Source: a virus. Taken from it: DNA of 64,000 bases. The position numbers were made by a program, and so were the translations under genes. The notes beneath the pieces were generated by a model. It was not told the origin of the DNA and made no database searches. It saw only the letters and a program-made list of their open reading frames with translations. Shown in pieces: positions 28,331-36,508 of this stretch (positions are counted from its first letter, which is position 1; each line of letters begins with the position of its first letter). The stretch is taken from positions 1-64,000 of the IMG/VR virus record IMGVR_UViG_3300022744_000028, one strand, 5' to 3'.

Positions 28331-29247
28331 TGGCATCCCTCAACGACCGCAACCAACAGATATTAGGCACACTAGGCCTACTGGGTGGTGCTGCCAACCA
28401 ACTGTTTGGCCTCAAACAAACCACAGGCGAAAAGCGAGCTGACGAACCATTTGCTAAAGCATCTGAAGGCGTTCGTGCCGGTGTCCGCAAGTGGGGTATT
28501 GAGAAACCAAACCTAACTTACGTTGGGCTGACTCCTCCTAGTCTATTTGGAAGCGTTGTTCCTGATGCAGGGGCATTGCTATCGCAGCTAATTACACTGC
28601 GTGCTGAGCGTGTTAACCAACCTGGCGTACAGCTAATGACATCAGCAGTTAGACGTCATGGCGTCGGGCCGTTAGAAAAGAAACCATACTCAGCAGCATT
28701 TAATGACGTCAGCATTTCCTTCATTGGAGATGCTCGTGGCATCATTCACCAATACTTCTATGTGTGGATGAATGCTATCATTGGATTTGATCACATCCCA
28801 CAAGCTGGCGTTGCGCTAGATTCATTCTATGGCAAACCATTCGAGCTTGGGTATCGCGATTCGTATAAAACTACAATCGACATCGTTACTTACGACGAAG
28901 TACAACAAAAGATTGGCGTCGTTAAGTTGTACAATGCATACCCTATATTCCTAGGCGAGATTCAGAGAGATTGGGCAAGTGTCAATGACCTAGTCCGCAT
29001 CCCTGTAACATTTACATATTCACATTGGGCTTATGACGGTGCACTTGAAATGCAGCTTCGCGAACCAAGCCGCCAAACGCTATCTTCGCAGAACGCATCG
29101 TTATTCGACAACATCATGCAAGGTGCGTCTGTCCTCCAAACAATTACATCAGTCAAGAGTCCACGAAACGTCAACGATGTTCTCAATGTCGTGAACTCTG
29201 GATCTACATTATTGCGTTCTTTATTACCAAACCGACTTAACTATTAA
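28330..29247 (+). CDS. 54: Baseplate tail-tube initiator, gp54-like
   Basis: 305 residues (T4 gp54: 320). The tube-fold core reads SFIGDARGIIHQYFYVWMNA, GKPFELGYRDSYKTTIDIVT and KLYNAYPIFLGEIQRDWASV, then RIPVTFTYSHWAYDG, the pattern shared by gp54, gp48 and the tube protein gp19. gp54 sits on gp48 and nucleates the tube. A helical C-terminus rich in N and S follows. Confidence 0.72.
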   Translation: MASLNDRNQQILGTLGLLGGAANQLFGLKQTTGEKRADEPFAKASEGVRAGVRKWGIEKPNLTYVGLTPPSLFGSVVPDAGALLSQLITLRAERVNQPGVQLMTSAVRRHGVGPLEKKPYSAAFNDVSISFIGDARGIIHQYFYVWMNAIIGFDHIPQAGVALDSFYGKPFELGYRDSYKTTIDIVTYDEVQQKIGVVKLYNAYPIFLGEIQRDWASVNDLVRIPVTFTYSHWAYDGALEMQLREPSRQTLSSQNASLFDNIMQGASVLQTITSVKSPRNVNDVLNVVNSGSTLLRSLLPNRLNY

Positions 29248-29258
29248 CTGAGGTGAAA

Positions 29259-29966
29259 ATGAGTCTTCCGAAAATTAATTATCCTATCTTTGAAGTTGTT
29301 ATTCCATCATCAAAACAAAAAGTCAAGATGCGTCCATTCCTCGTCAAGGAAGAGAAGATCCTACTTACTGCGCAGACGACTGGCAACACCAGAGATGTTG
29401 TATTAGCGATCAAACAAGTCGTCAATAACTGCTTGCTAGACGACGTTGATGTGGACAAACTAGCAACATTCGACTTAGAGTACTTGTTTATTAAGTTGCG
29501 TGGGCGCTCTATTAACAACATCATCGATGTTACATACAGAGATCCTGATGATGAGCGAGACTACACACTACAAATCGATCTAGACAAAGTTGATATAGTT
29601 AATGATCCTGATCATAACTCTAATATCAAAATCAACGATCAGCTGGGATTGGTACTGCGTTATCCTAAGACGGACATGCTTAAAGCAGTCGAGCAAGCAT
29701 CATCAGAAGTTGACTTATATTTCGAAGTTATTAAGTATTGCATCGATAAAGTATACGACGAGAATGAAGTATACGACACAAAAGACTATACCGACGAAGA
29801 GCTTGTTGAATTCATAACGTCGCTTGACGTATCAACATTCAAGGAAATTCAAAAATTCCTGGAAACGATGCCAAAGCTGCACTATGAAACTTCCTACACA
29901 AACAGCAACGGCGTAGAAAAGAAAGTAGTTTTACAAAACCTCAATGATTTTTTTATATTGGGCTGA
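29259..29966 (+). CDS. 26: Baseplate hub/tail assembly chaperone, gp26-like (0-frame product)
   Basis: 235 residues from ATG 29259, chosen because AGGTGA lies 3-8 bases before it; a GTG at 29253 is also in frame. The sequence (PKINYPIFEVVIPSSKQKVK, MRPFLVKEEKILLTAQTTGN) matches the gp26 family of T4-superfamily phages (T4: 208 residues). The gene ends in AAT GAT TTT TTT ATA TTG GGC TGA. The run of seven T is a possible -1 slippery site, and the -1 frame continues for 62 codons (see next entries). It lies just before the tape measure, where long-tailed phages keep their frameshifted tail chaperones. Confidence 0.8.
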   Translation: MSLPKINYPIFEVVIPSSKQKVKMRPFLVKEEKILLTAQTTGNTRDVVLAIKQVVNNCLLDDVDVDKLATFDLEYLFIKLRGRSINNIIDVTYRDPDDERDYTLQIDLDKVDIVNDPDHNSNIKINDQLGLVLRYPKTDMLKAVEQASSEVDLYFEVIKYCIDKVYDENEVYDTKDYTDEELVEFITSLDVSTFKEIQKFLETMPKLHYETSYTNSNGVEKKVVLQNLNDFFILG

Positions 29967-30017
29967 GTCACAATACGATAAGCAACTACTATCAGTTGCT
30001 TTTTAATCTGGCTCAGC
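29948..30017 (+). other. Candidate -1 ribosomal frameshift site with nested stem-loops
   Basis: Seven consecutive T (29948-29954) are read GAT TTT TTT in frame 0, an X XXY YYZ arrangement. Seven bases later GCTGAGTCA (29962-29970) can pair with TGGCTCAGC (30009-30017), nine pairs with one G-U. Inside it AGCAACT (29981-29987) pairs perfectly with AGTTGCT (29994-30000). A -1 slip joins the gp26-like frame to the gp51-like frame, giving a 294-residue product. Confidence 0.6.
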
Positions 30018-30142
30018 ATCATCACTACTCTATCAGGGATTTTGAAGAGATGATGCCATATGAACGAGACATATATGTTGATTTGTTGAAGGATTACTTA
30101 GAGCAAGAGACAGAACGGCTTAACCAAAAGAAACAAAAATAA
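29954..30142 (+). CDS. 51: gp51-like C-terminal extension reached by -1 frameshift
   Basis: 62 codons in the -1 frame relative to gp26, running through the gp26 stop to TAA 30140-30142, three bases before the tape-measure ATG. It encodes NYYQLLFNLAQHHHYSIRDF, then EEMMPYERDIYVDLLKDYLE and a charged tail. The EEM-PYERDIYV pattern resembles the second tail chaperone (T of G/GT; gp51 of T4 relatives). No good ATG and Shine-Dalgarno exist for independent translation: the first ATG pair is at EEMM, well inside the conserved part. Frameshifting is the simplest reading. Confidence 0.6.
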   Translation, partial: YIGLSHNTISNYYQLLFNLAQHHHYSIRDFEEMMPYERDIYVDLLKDYLEQETERLNQKKQK

Positions 30143-30145
30143 CAA

Positions 30146-32434
30146 ATGGCCAATATACTAGACGCAGCAGCACAAGGAACAAGAAACACGGTAGCAGGAG
30201 CAGCTCGAACTGCTAAAGAAGCTGTGATGGATCAGTTCGACCCACGCAAATCAATATATGGTTTGGGGTTAGGTGTTGGCCCGTTAATTAGACAAACTGT
30301 CCTCGAGTATAAAAAGCAGTCCGCCAAAGACAAGAAAGACGGCACACAGCAACAAAAAAAGCTAACCGAGATCAAGAAGACCGGCGATGCAGGCAACAAG
30401 TCACTACAGCGGACCGTGGCTCAGTTGAGTAGCATGAATTCCTTGTTGAAAGAGATTCATAAAATCAACATTGCACAGTTGCAGGCCCAAAGAAGCTTCA
30501 ATAAAGGCCAACGCGGCAACATTAATCGTAGTGCGTTCCGTAATAGTAATGATCCCACAGATCAGAAGATCATTAGCTCCAGCATGGTCGATCGCGACGA
30601 CATCGTAGGAAAGAAAGCAGACCCTGGCGGCAATTCGCTTGAGGGTATCGGTACGCTCATTAAGATTGTAGCGGGCGGTCTTGCAGCTGGCGAAATCTGG
30701 AAGATGCTCCCTCCAGACATGAAGAAGGATGTACAGCAAGGTGCCAAAGCAATAGACGATGTAGTAATCAAAACTACCACCGACATGTGGAAGTCTGCGT
30801 TTGAGGCTGCACCAGTTACAACAGCATTAGGTACTATATTTTTAGCTAAAATTAGTGGCGTACTTGATGTAGCGTTAGCTGCTGCTCGCGTAGCTACTAC
30901 GACAGGCAAGGCCGCATACAACGTTGGTAAGTTTATTACACAACCACTACCATCAGCAACCACGGCTATCGAGACTTCGACGCGAGTGCCTACAGCACCG
31001 ATAGCTCAGGCGCCCGGCATAGCCAATACTATTCGCAGAACGCTCGGCATGGAACAGCAGCTTGTTAATGCGTCAAAGGAATCCGCCGACATTGGCACTA
31101 AGACGGGAATTAAGGCGGCCGCGCAAGAATATAAAGAGCTGGCTAAGAGCACTACTACTCAATACGCAAACGAAACATTTGCAAAGAGATATGGTGATCA
31201 AGGGTTGGAGGCAGTTAAGAATGTAGCGAACCCAGTAACACCAACTGCAGCCGCAACCGCAACAGAAGCAGCTAAGAGCGGAGAGGCTGCAGCAGCCACT
31301 GCTACTAGCACATCAAAGATTGCAGCAACGTTTGGTAAAGTGGTCGGCGTAGCATCAAAGGCCCTTGGCGTGTTGGGTGTAGCTGGGAGTGGTTATTCAG
31401 CTTACGAAAACTACAATGCTGGCAACAAAAAACTAGCTGCGTTAGATGCTATATCAGCTACCACTGGTGGACTAGCTTTGGCAGCTGGAGCAACTGGCAT
31501 TGGAGCGCCGGTAGCAGCGGCACTTGGTGGCGTATCTCTAATCACTGGATTGGCGTCAATGGTGGGTTCACGATTTGTGGACAATCAGTCAAGCAACGTC
31601 CAACCACAACAAGATACCGCCGGAAATAAAGCTGCGTCGAATGCATCTCAGCAAGAGATGAAGGCCGTAATCGAAGAAGTGTTTAGATCTAAAGGGTTCG
31701 GCGAAAACCAAATTAAAGCTGCGCAGATTGTTGCAGCAGCCGAGTCAGGACTCAATCCATCCGCCCGCAATACAAGTGGAGGCGAAGACAGCGTCGGTCT
31801 CTTCCAATTGAATAGAAAAGGTGGCGAAGGCACACCATACACAGTCCAACAACTTCTTGATCCTAAGTTTAACGCTGGTGTTGCAGCTGGCAAGATGTCA
31901 GGTAAACAAGGGGATGCGTTTAGAAACGCCAAGTCAGTTGAAGAAGCCGTTGCAGCACTTACGCGAGACTTTGAGCGTCCACATTTTGTAAAGGGTGGTA
32001 GCATAGTCGACGGCAAAGCATTCGCAGCATATGCTGCCCGAGGATCGAATATCGTCGGTGGAAGTATAGACGGCACTGCACTGGCATCAGCTGCTACTGC
32101 GACCGGCACATCCTTAGCATCTTCTTCGGCCATACAAGCTACTGATCTTAAAAATATGGGTCTAGCTAGCGATCAGATTGCCGCTGTAACAGAGTTCCAA
32201 AAAGCGATTAAGGGATTTGAGGGTGGCGGAATGTTTGACTCAGATATCAATAGCCTCATGCAAGCATTTGCTGCTGCAACATCAGCAGCACCCACTAACG
32301 CTGCTCCCTCAGGTGGCAGTAACAAGACACCTCCGTCCGTGCCTCCTGTTAGCATGTACAAAGAGAAACACTCTTTTGGACAAGCGAAAGCACCGTGGTA
32401 TGCGTCAGGCGGATCGATCCCATCGTTCACATAA
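30146..32434 (+). CDS. 29: Tape-measure/baseplate hub protein, gp29-like, with lysozyme-like domain
   Basis: 762 residues (T4 gp29: 590). It directly follows the tail chaperones, the usual tape-measure position. The N-terminal 170 residues are basic and helical; residues about 175-300 and 400-490 contain Ala/Gly-rich hydrophobic stretches (AAGATGIGAPVAAALGGVSL), typical of tape measures. Residues about 510-635 look like a soluble lytic transglycosylase: AAQIVAAAESGLNPSARNTS, then GGEDSVGLFQLN, where the Glu of AAES would be catalytic. This could replace the lysozyme missing from the gp5-like spike. The gene ends at a bidirectional terminator. Confidence 0.75.
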   Translation: MANILDAAAQGTRNTVAGAARTAKEAVMDQFDPRKSIYGLGLGVGPLIRQTVLEYKKQSAKDKKDGTQQQKKLTEIKKTGDAGNKSLQRTVAQLSSMNSLLKEIHKINIAQLQAQRSFNKGQRGNINRSAFRNSNDPTDQKIISSSMVDRDDIVGKKADPGGNSLEGIGTLIKIVAGGLAAGEIWKMLPPDMKKDVQQGAKAIDDVVIKTTTDMWKSAFEAAPVTTALGTIFLAKISGVLDVALAAARVATTTGKAAYNVGKFITQPLPSATTAIETSTRVPTAPIAQAPGIANTIRRTLGMEQQLVNASKESADIGTKTGIKAAAQEYKELAKSTTTQYANETFAKRYGDQGLEAVKNVANPVTPTAAATATEAAKSGEAAAATATSTSKIAATFGKVVGVASKALGVLGVAGSGYSAYENYNAGNKKLAALDAISATTGGLALAAGATGIGAPVAAALGGVSLITGLASMVGSRFVDNQSSNVQPQQDTAGNKAASNASQQEMKAVIEEVFRSKGFGENQIKAAQIVAAAESGLNPSARNTSGGEDSVGLFQLNRKGGEGTPYTVQQLLDPKFNAGVAAGKMSGKQGDAFRNAKSVEEAVAALTRDFERPHFVKGGSIVDGKAFAAYAARGSNIVGGSIDGTALASAATATGTSLASSSAIQATDLKNMGLASDQIAAVTEFQKAIKGFEGGGMFDSDINSLMQAFAAATSAAPTNAAPSGGSNKTPPSVPPVSMYKEKHSFGQAKAPWYASGGSIPSFT

Positions 32435-32438
32435 AGAA

Positions 32439-32458
32439 AAGGCCCCGAAAGGGGCCTT
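32439..32458. terminator. Bidirectional intrinsic terminator
   Basis: AAGGCCCC-GAAA-GGGGCCTT, an eight-pair stem, followed by AATTTTT on the plus strand and by TTTTCTTT when read on the minus strand. It separates the convergent tape-measure and gp32 genes and should stop transcription from both sides. Confidence 0.9.
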
Positions 32459-32463
32459 AATTT

Positions 32464-33399
32464 TTACTCTTCAGCTAGTTTCTTGAAGAAGTCGAGCGAT
32501 GCGTCGTCATCTTCGTCGACTGCTGCTGGTGCAGGTCTTGCTGCGGCAGTCTTAAATGCTGGAGCTGGAGCTGCTGCTGGCTCATCGTCCCATGGAGCTG
32601 TGGACGTCTGTGCAGACTCAGCTGTAGTACGTGGTTGAGCTGCACCACCATCCAAACCAAGAGCACGGTTCATTCGTACCTTCAGTTCATCATATGACTT
32701 GAAGTTCTTTGGATCGATCAACTCAGCAAGTGAGTGCTCTTGTTTCCAAACAGCTTCGAGGTCATCGTCATTATCGAACAAAGGAGCAGCTCCTTCAAAT
32801 TCTGACTTATCAAAGTTGCGATATCCTTCGACTTTGCGGATCTTCAATTTGAAGTTTGCGCCTTCCCAAAGGTCAAATGGGTTGATCTTTTGCTCATCTT
32901 CGAACTCTGGGTTCATAGCGAGTTCGATCTTATCCCAAATCTTCTTGCCGTACTTGAACAAGAATACCTTACCTTCGTTTTCTGGATGAGCTGGATCCTT
33001 GACGACGTAGATGTTAGATGTGAAAGACAAGCGACGCTTGTAGTGCTTGCGGACGAGTTCTTTGTTAGCCTCAATGCCAGAGTTCCAGAGAACGCTGTTG
33101 TATTCACCCAATGGGTCTTTTTGGTTGAGGGTCGTCAGAGACTTCTCGATGTACCAACCACCTGGGCCTTGGAAGCCGTGATCGAAGATACGGACGTATG
33201 GAAGATCTTCACCAGCAGGTGCTGGCAAGAAACGGATAATAGCGTAGCCGTTGCCAGCCTTGTCTACTTCTGGTTTCCAGAATTTGTCGTCGTCTTGGGA
33301 GTTGCCTTGGGCGGGTGCGTTCAGTTTCTGAACTTCTGATACCAACTTGTCTGTAAGAGACTTGCGGTTTGTTTTGAGGGCGCTGAAATCGATTGCCAT
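32464..33399 (-). CDS. 32: Single-stranded DNA-binding protein gp32
   Basis: 311 residues (T4 gp32: 301). The N-terminal basic LKTNRKSLTDKL is the cooperativity region. FWKPEVDKAGNGYAIIRFLP and GGWYIEKSLTTLNQKDPLGE begin the OB-fold core. The canonical T4 zinc cysteines are absent; the corresponding stretch (residues about 85-125) has no cysteine, as in many relatives. The C-terminus is acidic (VDEDDDASLDFF), the protein-interaction tail. gp32 coats single-stranded DNA in replication and recombination. It ends next to the shared terminator and follows gp59 as in T4. Confidence 0.93.
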   Translation of the reverse strand: MAIDFSALKTNRKSLTDKLVSEVQKLNAPAQGNSQDDDKFWKPEVDKAGNGYAIIRFLPAPAGEDLPYVRIFDHGFQGPGGWYIEKSLTTLNQKDPLGEYNSVLWNSGIEANKELVRKHYKRRLSFTSNIYVVKDPAHPENEGKVFLFKYGKKIWDKIELAMNPEFEDEQKINPFDLWEGANFKLKIRKVEGYRNFDKSEFEGAAPLFDNDDDLEAVWKQEHSLAELIDPKNFKSYDELKVRMNRALGLDGGAAQPRTTAESAQTSTAPWDDEPAAAPAPAFKTAAARPAPAAVDEDDDASLDFFKKLAEE

Positions 33400-33498
33400 G
33401 TTGTATTTTCCTTGTATTACGGTGTATTAAATGTATAACGGTATATAAACGTCGTGTATCACATAAGCATTATATGTCTAGTATATAGCTTCCCTTTA

Positions 33499-34080
33499 CT
33501 AGGTTTTAAACTTATTAACCACAATTATTCTCGTCTTTTGATTATCAAAAGGAACGAATGGCCGATACTTTTTTGTAAGCATCTTATACCTTGGCCACAC
33601 AACGGGGTCGATGATATTTCGAGACCAATACTTAAAGAATCCACATAGGTCGTTTAAAATGACCAAGGTCTCTAGTGATATTGACTTTTGTATCACCAAC
33701 TTCAGAAGGTAGGGGTGTTGTCCATCCTCCACCTTCAAGTTGTCATCGAAAGCAGGAAGCAAGTTATCGAGCTCGTTGGTAAAGTTATACGTCAAAGATT
33801 CCGTACGAGCCTTCCACTTTAGATAGTTGCTCTCTGCTTGTTGCTCGTTTGCAATGTCGCCGACCCAGATATCTGGGCCACCTTCGACAATGTTAGCGAG
33901 TATATAATTTTGGCAGTCCTTGTGTTTGGCAAGGACATTGAAGAAGTGCTTGTCATTTCGCTTCTCGAACGCTGCCAAGCTCGCTCGAGTCTTCCCACCA
34001 TACTTAAAAAAGTCGTATGTTTGTGAATTGAAATGATTCTTCATCGCAACGTACAATTTGTACGCTTCATAACCATTCAT
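33499..34080 (-). CDS. 59: DNA helicase loader gp59
   Basis: 193 residues (T4 gp59: 217). NGYEAYKLYVAMKNHFNSQT, YDFFKYGGKTRASLAAFEKR and NDKHFFNVLAKHKDCQNYIL match the gp59 N-terminal domain. The C-terminal half is helical (LVIQKSISLETLVILNDLCG). gp59 loads the gp41 helicase on gp32-coated DNA at recombination forks. Its position between gp33 and gp32 is the T4 gene order. Confidence 0.85.
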   Translation of the reverse strand: MNGYEAYKLYVAMKNHFNSQTYDFFKYGGKTRASLAAFEKRNDKHFFNVLAKHKDCQNYILANIVEGGPDIWVGDIANEQQAESNYLKWKARTESLTYNFTNELDNLLPAFDDNLKVEDGQHPYLLKLVIQKSISLETLVILNDLCGFFKYWSRNIIDPVVWPRYKMLTKKYRPFVPFDNQKTRIIVVNKFKT

Positions 34081-34088
34081 AATGTAAT

Positions 34089-34328
34089 TTAAATAGGCAG
34101 CTTTGCCGTCTTCGGTAAGTATCCGTTATTCTCAGCGTCGTTTTTAATGCGCGCCTTCATCTTGGCGTTCTTACGAATCAGCTCAGCTGCAGTTTCTATC
34201 TCTAGTCCAGAGTTGGAGCAGTACCAGAGTACAGCATCCATATAATCTAAACGTTTTTCAACAGATATTTGTTCAATTTTTTGAAGAAAGTCTTGGACGT
34301 TGATGAGTTGATTGATTTGTTCTTCCAT
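34089..34328 (-). CDS. 33: Late transcription accessory protein gp33
   Basis: 79 residues from ATG 34328; the frame is open further upstream, but this ATG overlaps the preceding stop by one base (TAATG). RLDYMDAVLWYCSNSGLEIE, TAAELIRKNAKMKARIKNDA and the YLPKTAKLPI ending match the short gp33 of cyanophage-type T4 relatives. gp33 links the host RNA polymerase to the gp45 clamp and late sigma gp55. The neighbour order 33-59-32 supports this. Confidence 0.78.
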   Translation of the reverse strand: MEEQINQLINVQDFLQKIEQISVEKRLDYMDAVLWYCSNSGLEIETAAELIRKNAKMKARIKNDAENNGYLPKTAKLPI

Positions 34329-34627
34329 TATTTGAATACCAATAGTCCGAGTAGCATGGCTTGGATGATGAACCCAACACCAATAGTAATAACATTCAGA
34401 GTGTCCTTTGTCAGCAGTGCTCGGATAAACATTAATACCAAGCCAGCCCACATAAACGCTACCACATCAATTGAAGGTAGGTGATCAGACACTCCAAGCA
34501 ACAAAGCGAGAATTGGAGGGATCGTACTACAATGGATCAGAATGATTGCCAGCCATCCGATCGTTTCGGATGAAATGTGACGTAGATGCTCAACAACAAA
34601 ATGCTTGAGTGATTCGATTTTATCCAT
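34328..34627 (-). CDS. Three-helix membrane protein, possible holin
   Basis: 99 residues from ATG 34627, which overlaps the hydrolase stop (ATGGATAA). Three hydrophobic segments are clear: WLAIILIHCSTIPPILALLL (about residues 24-43), FMWAGLVLMFIRALL and VITIGVGFIIQAMLLGLLVF. The size, helix number and coupling to a peptidoglycan hydrolase fit a class I holin, but nothing in the sequence proves hole formation. It also overlaps gp33. Confidence 0.6.
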   Translation of the reverse strand: MDKIESLKHFVVEHLRHISSETIGWLAIILIHCSTIPPILALLLGVSDHLPSIDVVAFMWAGLVLMFIRALLTKDTLNVITIGVGFIIQAMLLGLLVFK

Positions 34628-35192
34628 TGCTCTTGTCCTTATAGAAAATATGTCGACCAATCTGCGTCACCTTCTCTTTGTTCCAACGAGGGTTGACGTA
34701 ATCAGCATGATAATACAAAGCACCATCTAGTGTTTTTAGACGGAACCCTTCCAACATCACCATCTTAGCGACTTCTTCGCTTTCTTGGTACATCTTTGGA
34801 TGTACCGTCTTCGTGCGGTATGTGTTTTCACACAACCACGAGAACTGGCAAACAATCTTATTATAGACTGTCGTTTTCTGATGAACAACACCGCAGACAG
34901 TATCTGGGAATTTACCGCTGTTCATCCTATTCATAGTAACTTGAGCAACAGCAACTTTTCCTTCGAAAGGTTCTGAAGCAGCTTCCCAATAGATGTTGCG
35001 TGCGAGGCAAGTCAATTGAGTTTGGATTTCGCGTGCAGACTTATTGACGACTGGAGCGATTTCATTTTCTACGCGATAGTTGATCGCATATTTTAACGCA
35101 GATGCTACGACAAACACACCGATTACAAAACAAATAGCTCTGACGAATTGTACTAACTGGTTACTCACAGCAGTTGAAGCTGTTGTATGCAT
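34620..35192 (-). CDS. SleB-type cell wall hydrolase, membrane-anchored endolysin candidate
   Basis: 190 residues. Residues about 13-36 (LVQFVRAICFVIGVFVVASA) form one N-terminal membrane helix. The catalytic domain begins CLARNIYWEAASEPFEGKVA, with the glutamate of YWEA as the probable catalytic residue, then VAQVTMNRMNSGKFPDTVCG and CQFSWLC, and ends in IGRHIFYKD. This is the Hydrolase_2 (SleB) family. The weakly hydrophobic, alanine-containing anchor could act as a signal-arrest-release sequence. It is probably the lysis enzyme. Confidence 0.82.
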   Translation of the reverse strand: MHTTASTAVSNQLVQFVRAICFVIGVFVVASALKYAINYRVENEIAPVVNKSAREIQTQLTCLARNIYWEAASEPFEGKVAVAQVTMNRMNSGKFPDTVCGVVHQKTTVYNKIVCQFSWLCENTYRTKTVHPKMYQESEEVAKMVMLEGFRLKTLDGALYYHADYVNPRWNKEKVTQIGRHIFYKDKSNG

Positions 35193-35308
35193 TTTGCACC
35201 TCCATAGTTAAGACTCGTCTATTATACATCCATTCCATCAAAAAGTCGACGGACAAAAGGACTGCATTACCGCAGGTGCGGTTCAACGAATCATGGGGTT
35301 AGCAAGCC

Positions 35309-35449
35309 TTATTTGGTTGGCTTGGGCTCGGGAGTCGAGCAGTAGGGGCACGCTTTGCCTTTTTCTGTATACACATTCGAGCCTTCTTTGGCTTCGCATT
35401 TGTGCAACCAGAAATCGCGTGCTAGGGTTTCTTGAGGGATGAGCGACAT
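35309..35449 (-). CDS. Small zinc-ribbon-like protein, 46 residues
   Basis: Reads MSLIPQETLARDFWLHKCEA and continues to CPYCSTPEPKPTK. HKC (residues 16-18) and CPYC (34-37) could bind one zinc ion. A GGAGA site lies five bases before ATG 35449. It lies in what would otherwise be a 333 bp gap between the hydrolase and the 68-residue gene. The 116 bp between it and the hydrolase contains only a short GC palindrome (ACCGCAGGTGCGGT). Confidence 0.65.
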   Translation of the reverse strand: MSLIPQETLARDFWLHKCEAKEGSNVYTEKGKACPYCSTPEPKPTK

Positions 35450-35498
35450 TAAATCTCCATCTATTTTAAGTACGTTGTATACTTATACAAACGTAAAA

Positions 35499-35518
35499 GC
35501 CGGGATATAATACCCGGC
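35499..35518 (-). terminator. Intrinsic terminator
   Basis: GCCGGG-TATTATAT-CCCGGC followed by TTTTACG on the minus strand, directly after the 68-residue gene at 35526-35732. Just beyond lies a short dyad TTGTATA-CT-TATACAA (35475-35490). Confidence 0.75.
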
Positions 35519-35525
35519 CCAGACA

Positions 35526-35732
35526 TTATGCCTTATCGACAAACGCCTTTAGCTTTTCAGCTTCCAACAGCAATTTGCTAGCGTCTGGAAATTCAGGCAC
35601 TTCGTTGATTGCAGTGTTAGATATCGATGCGTTATGTGTCTTGATCTGGAGATCGTTGTAATAACGCTGGTTCATTTGATCTTGAGCGATCCTTAGCAAA
35701 TCGAGACGAATCTCGTATGGTGTTTTGGACAT
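35526..35732 (-). CDS. Hypothetical protein, 68 residues
   Basis: Begins MSKTPYEIRLDLLRIAQDQM, a start seen in small conserved proteins of cyanophage-type T4 relatives. Helical, charged, ends in LLLEAEKLKAFVDKA. Followed by its own terminator and preceded by a GGAGACATA ribosome site, so it is a discrete short unit. Function unknown. Confidence 0.7.
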   Translation of the reverse strand: MSKTPYEIRLDLLRIAQDQMNQRYYNDLQIKTHNASISNTAINEVPEFPDASKLLLEAEKLKAFVDKA

Positions 35733-35826
35733 ATTATGTCTCCTATGTGTGTGTTAAAAAGCAGTTTCTTAGATGGTACTGCGAAACCATACAGGGCCTC
35801 TAATGGGCAACGTGTGTATTATATAG

Positions 35827-36447
35827 CTATACAACTTTATGGATGTTCTCGGCTTTCGTCATACCCCAGAACCTCGCTTTCCAGTTGTTACGCTCCATGC
35901 CGTCTAAAACATCCCACTCATGTTTGAGGTCGATTAGTCCATCTGCGAATTCTTGCCAGTCGGTCGTAACGATGCGGTGCTCGTAGAACCCTTTGATCGT
36001 GCGTGCAGTAGACAGATCGTGAAAGTCTAGCTCTATGTGTAGCACTTCCATGAAGTCGTCTCCCTTGAAATACTCAAGCGCAAAGTCAATTCCCCACTTG
36101 GGTTTGATCTTTGTATACTTTAAGAGGTATGGGAATTTGTCTGGAGTGGCAAATCGCTTGATCTGAGCCAACGCCTCTCCGCTATAACAGCATCTTGTGA
36201 TTAGCATGCTGTGGTCGACGACAAAGTGTGGATCGTCGGCAATAATCCATGGCGTTTGTGCTCCCCACACGCCATTAATGTAGTTGAGCTCTACGCCATT
36301 TGCCTTGTAGAATTCTTGTTCAAGTTTGCTTAACTGGAAGCCATCATTATCAAAATATTGGATGTTCTCCCAAGTAAACAGACTATCATCTATCGGCTTG
36401 GTTAGAACTGCTGGACCGATAAATTCGGTATGTGCAACTCTAAGCAA
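35827..36447 (-). CDS. Hypothetical protein, 206 residues
   Basis: A soluble mixed protein with a balanced composition: LRVAHTEFIGPAVLTKPIDD near the start, then WGIDFALEYFKGDDFMEVLH and HIELDFHDLSTARTIKGFYE in the second half. AAGGAGTACACATTG lies at the right distance upstream of ATG 36447. Not recognised; the alternating aromatic and acidic segments suggest a compact alpha/beta fold. It stands alone between the 68-residue gene and a divergent homing-endonuclease-like gene. Confidence 0.7.
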   Translation of the reverse strand: MLRVAHTEFIGPAVLTKPIDDSLFTWENIQYFDNDGFQLSKLEQEFYKANGVELNYINGVWGAQTPWIIADDPHFVVDHSMLITRCCYSGEALAQIKRFATPDKFPYLLKYTKIKPKWGIDFALEYFKGDDFMEVLHIELDFHDLSTARTIKGFYEHRIVTTDWQEFADGLIDLKHEWDVLDGMERNNWKARFWGMTKAENIHKVV

Positions 36448-36508
36448 TGTGTACTCCTTAAATTAGTGGTGGGTTATTCTGTTACGAGGAAACCCACCGA
36501 AACCCTAG

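Noticed and set aside
29981-30004. Intrinsic terminator (AGCAACT/AGTTGCT followed by five T) after the gp26-like gene
   Set aside because: The stem is AT-rich, lies inside the -1 coding frame and within a larger outer stem, and would cut off the tape-measure gene; a frameshift stimulator explains it better.
35262-35290. ACCGCAGGTGCGGT palindrome as terminator of the 46-residue gene
   Set aside because: Two-base loop and no T-run on either strand.
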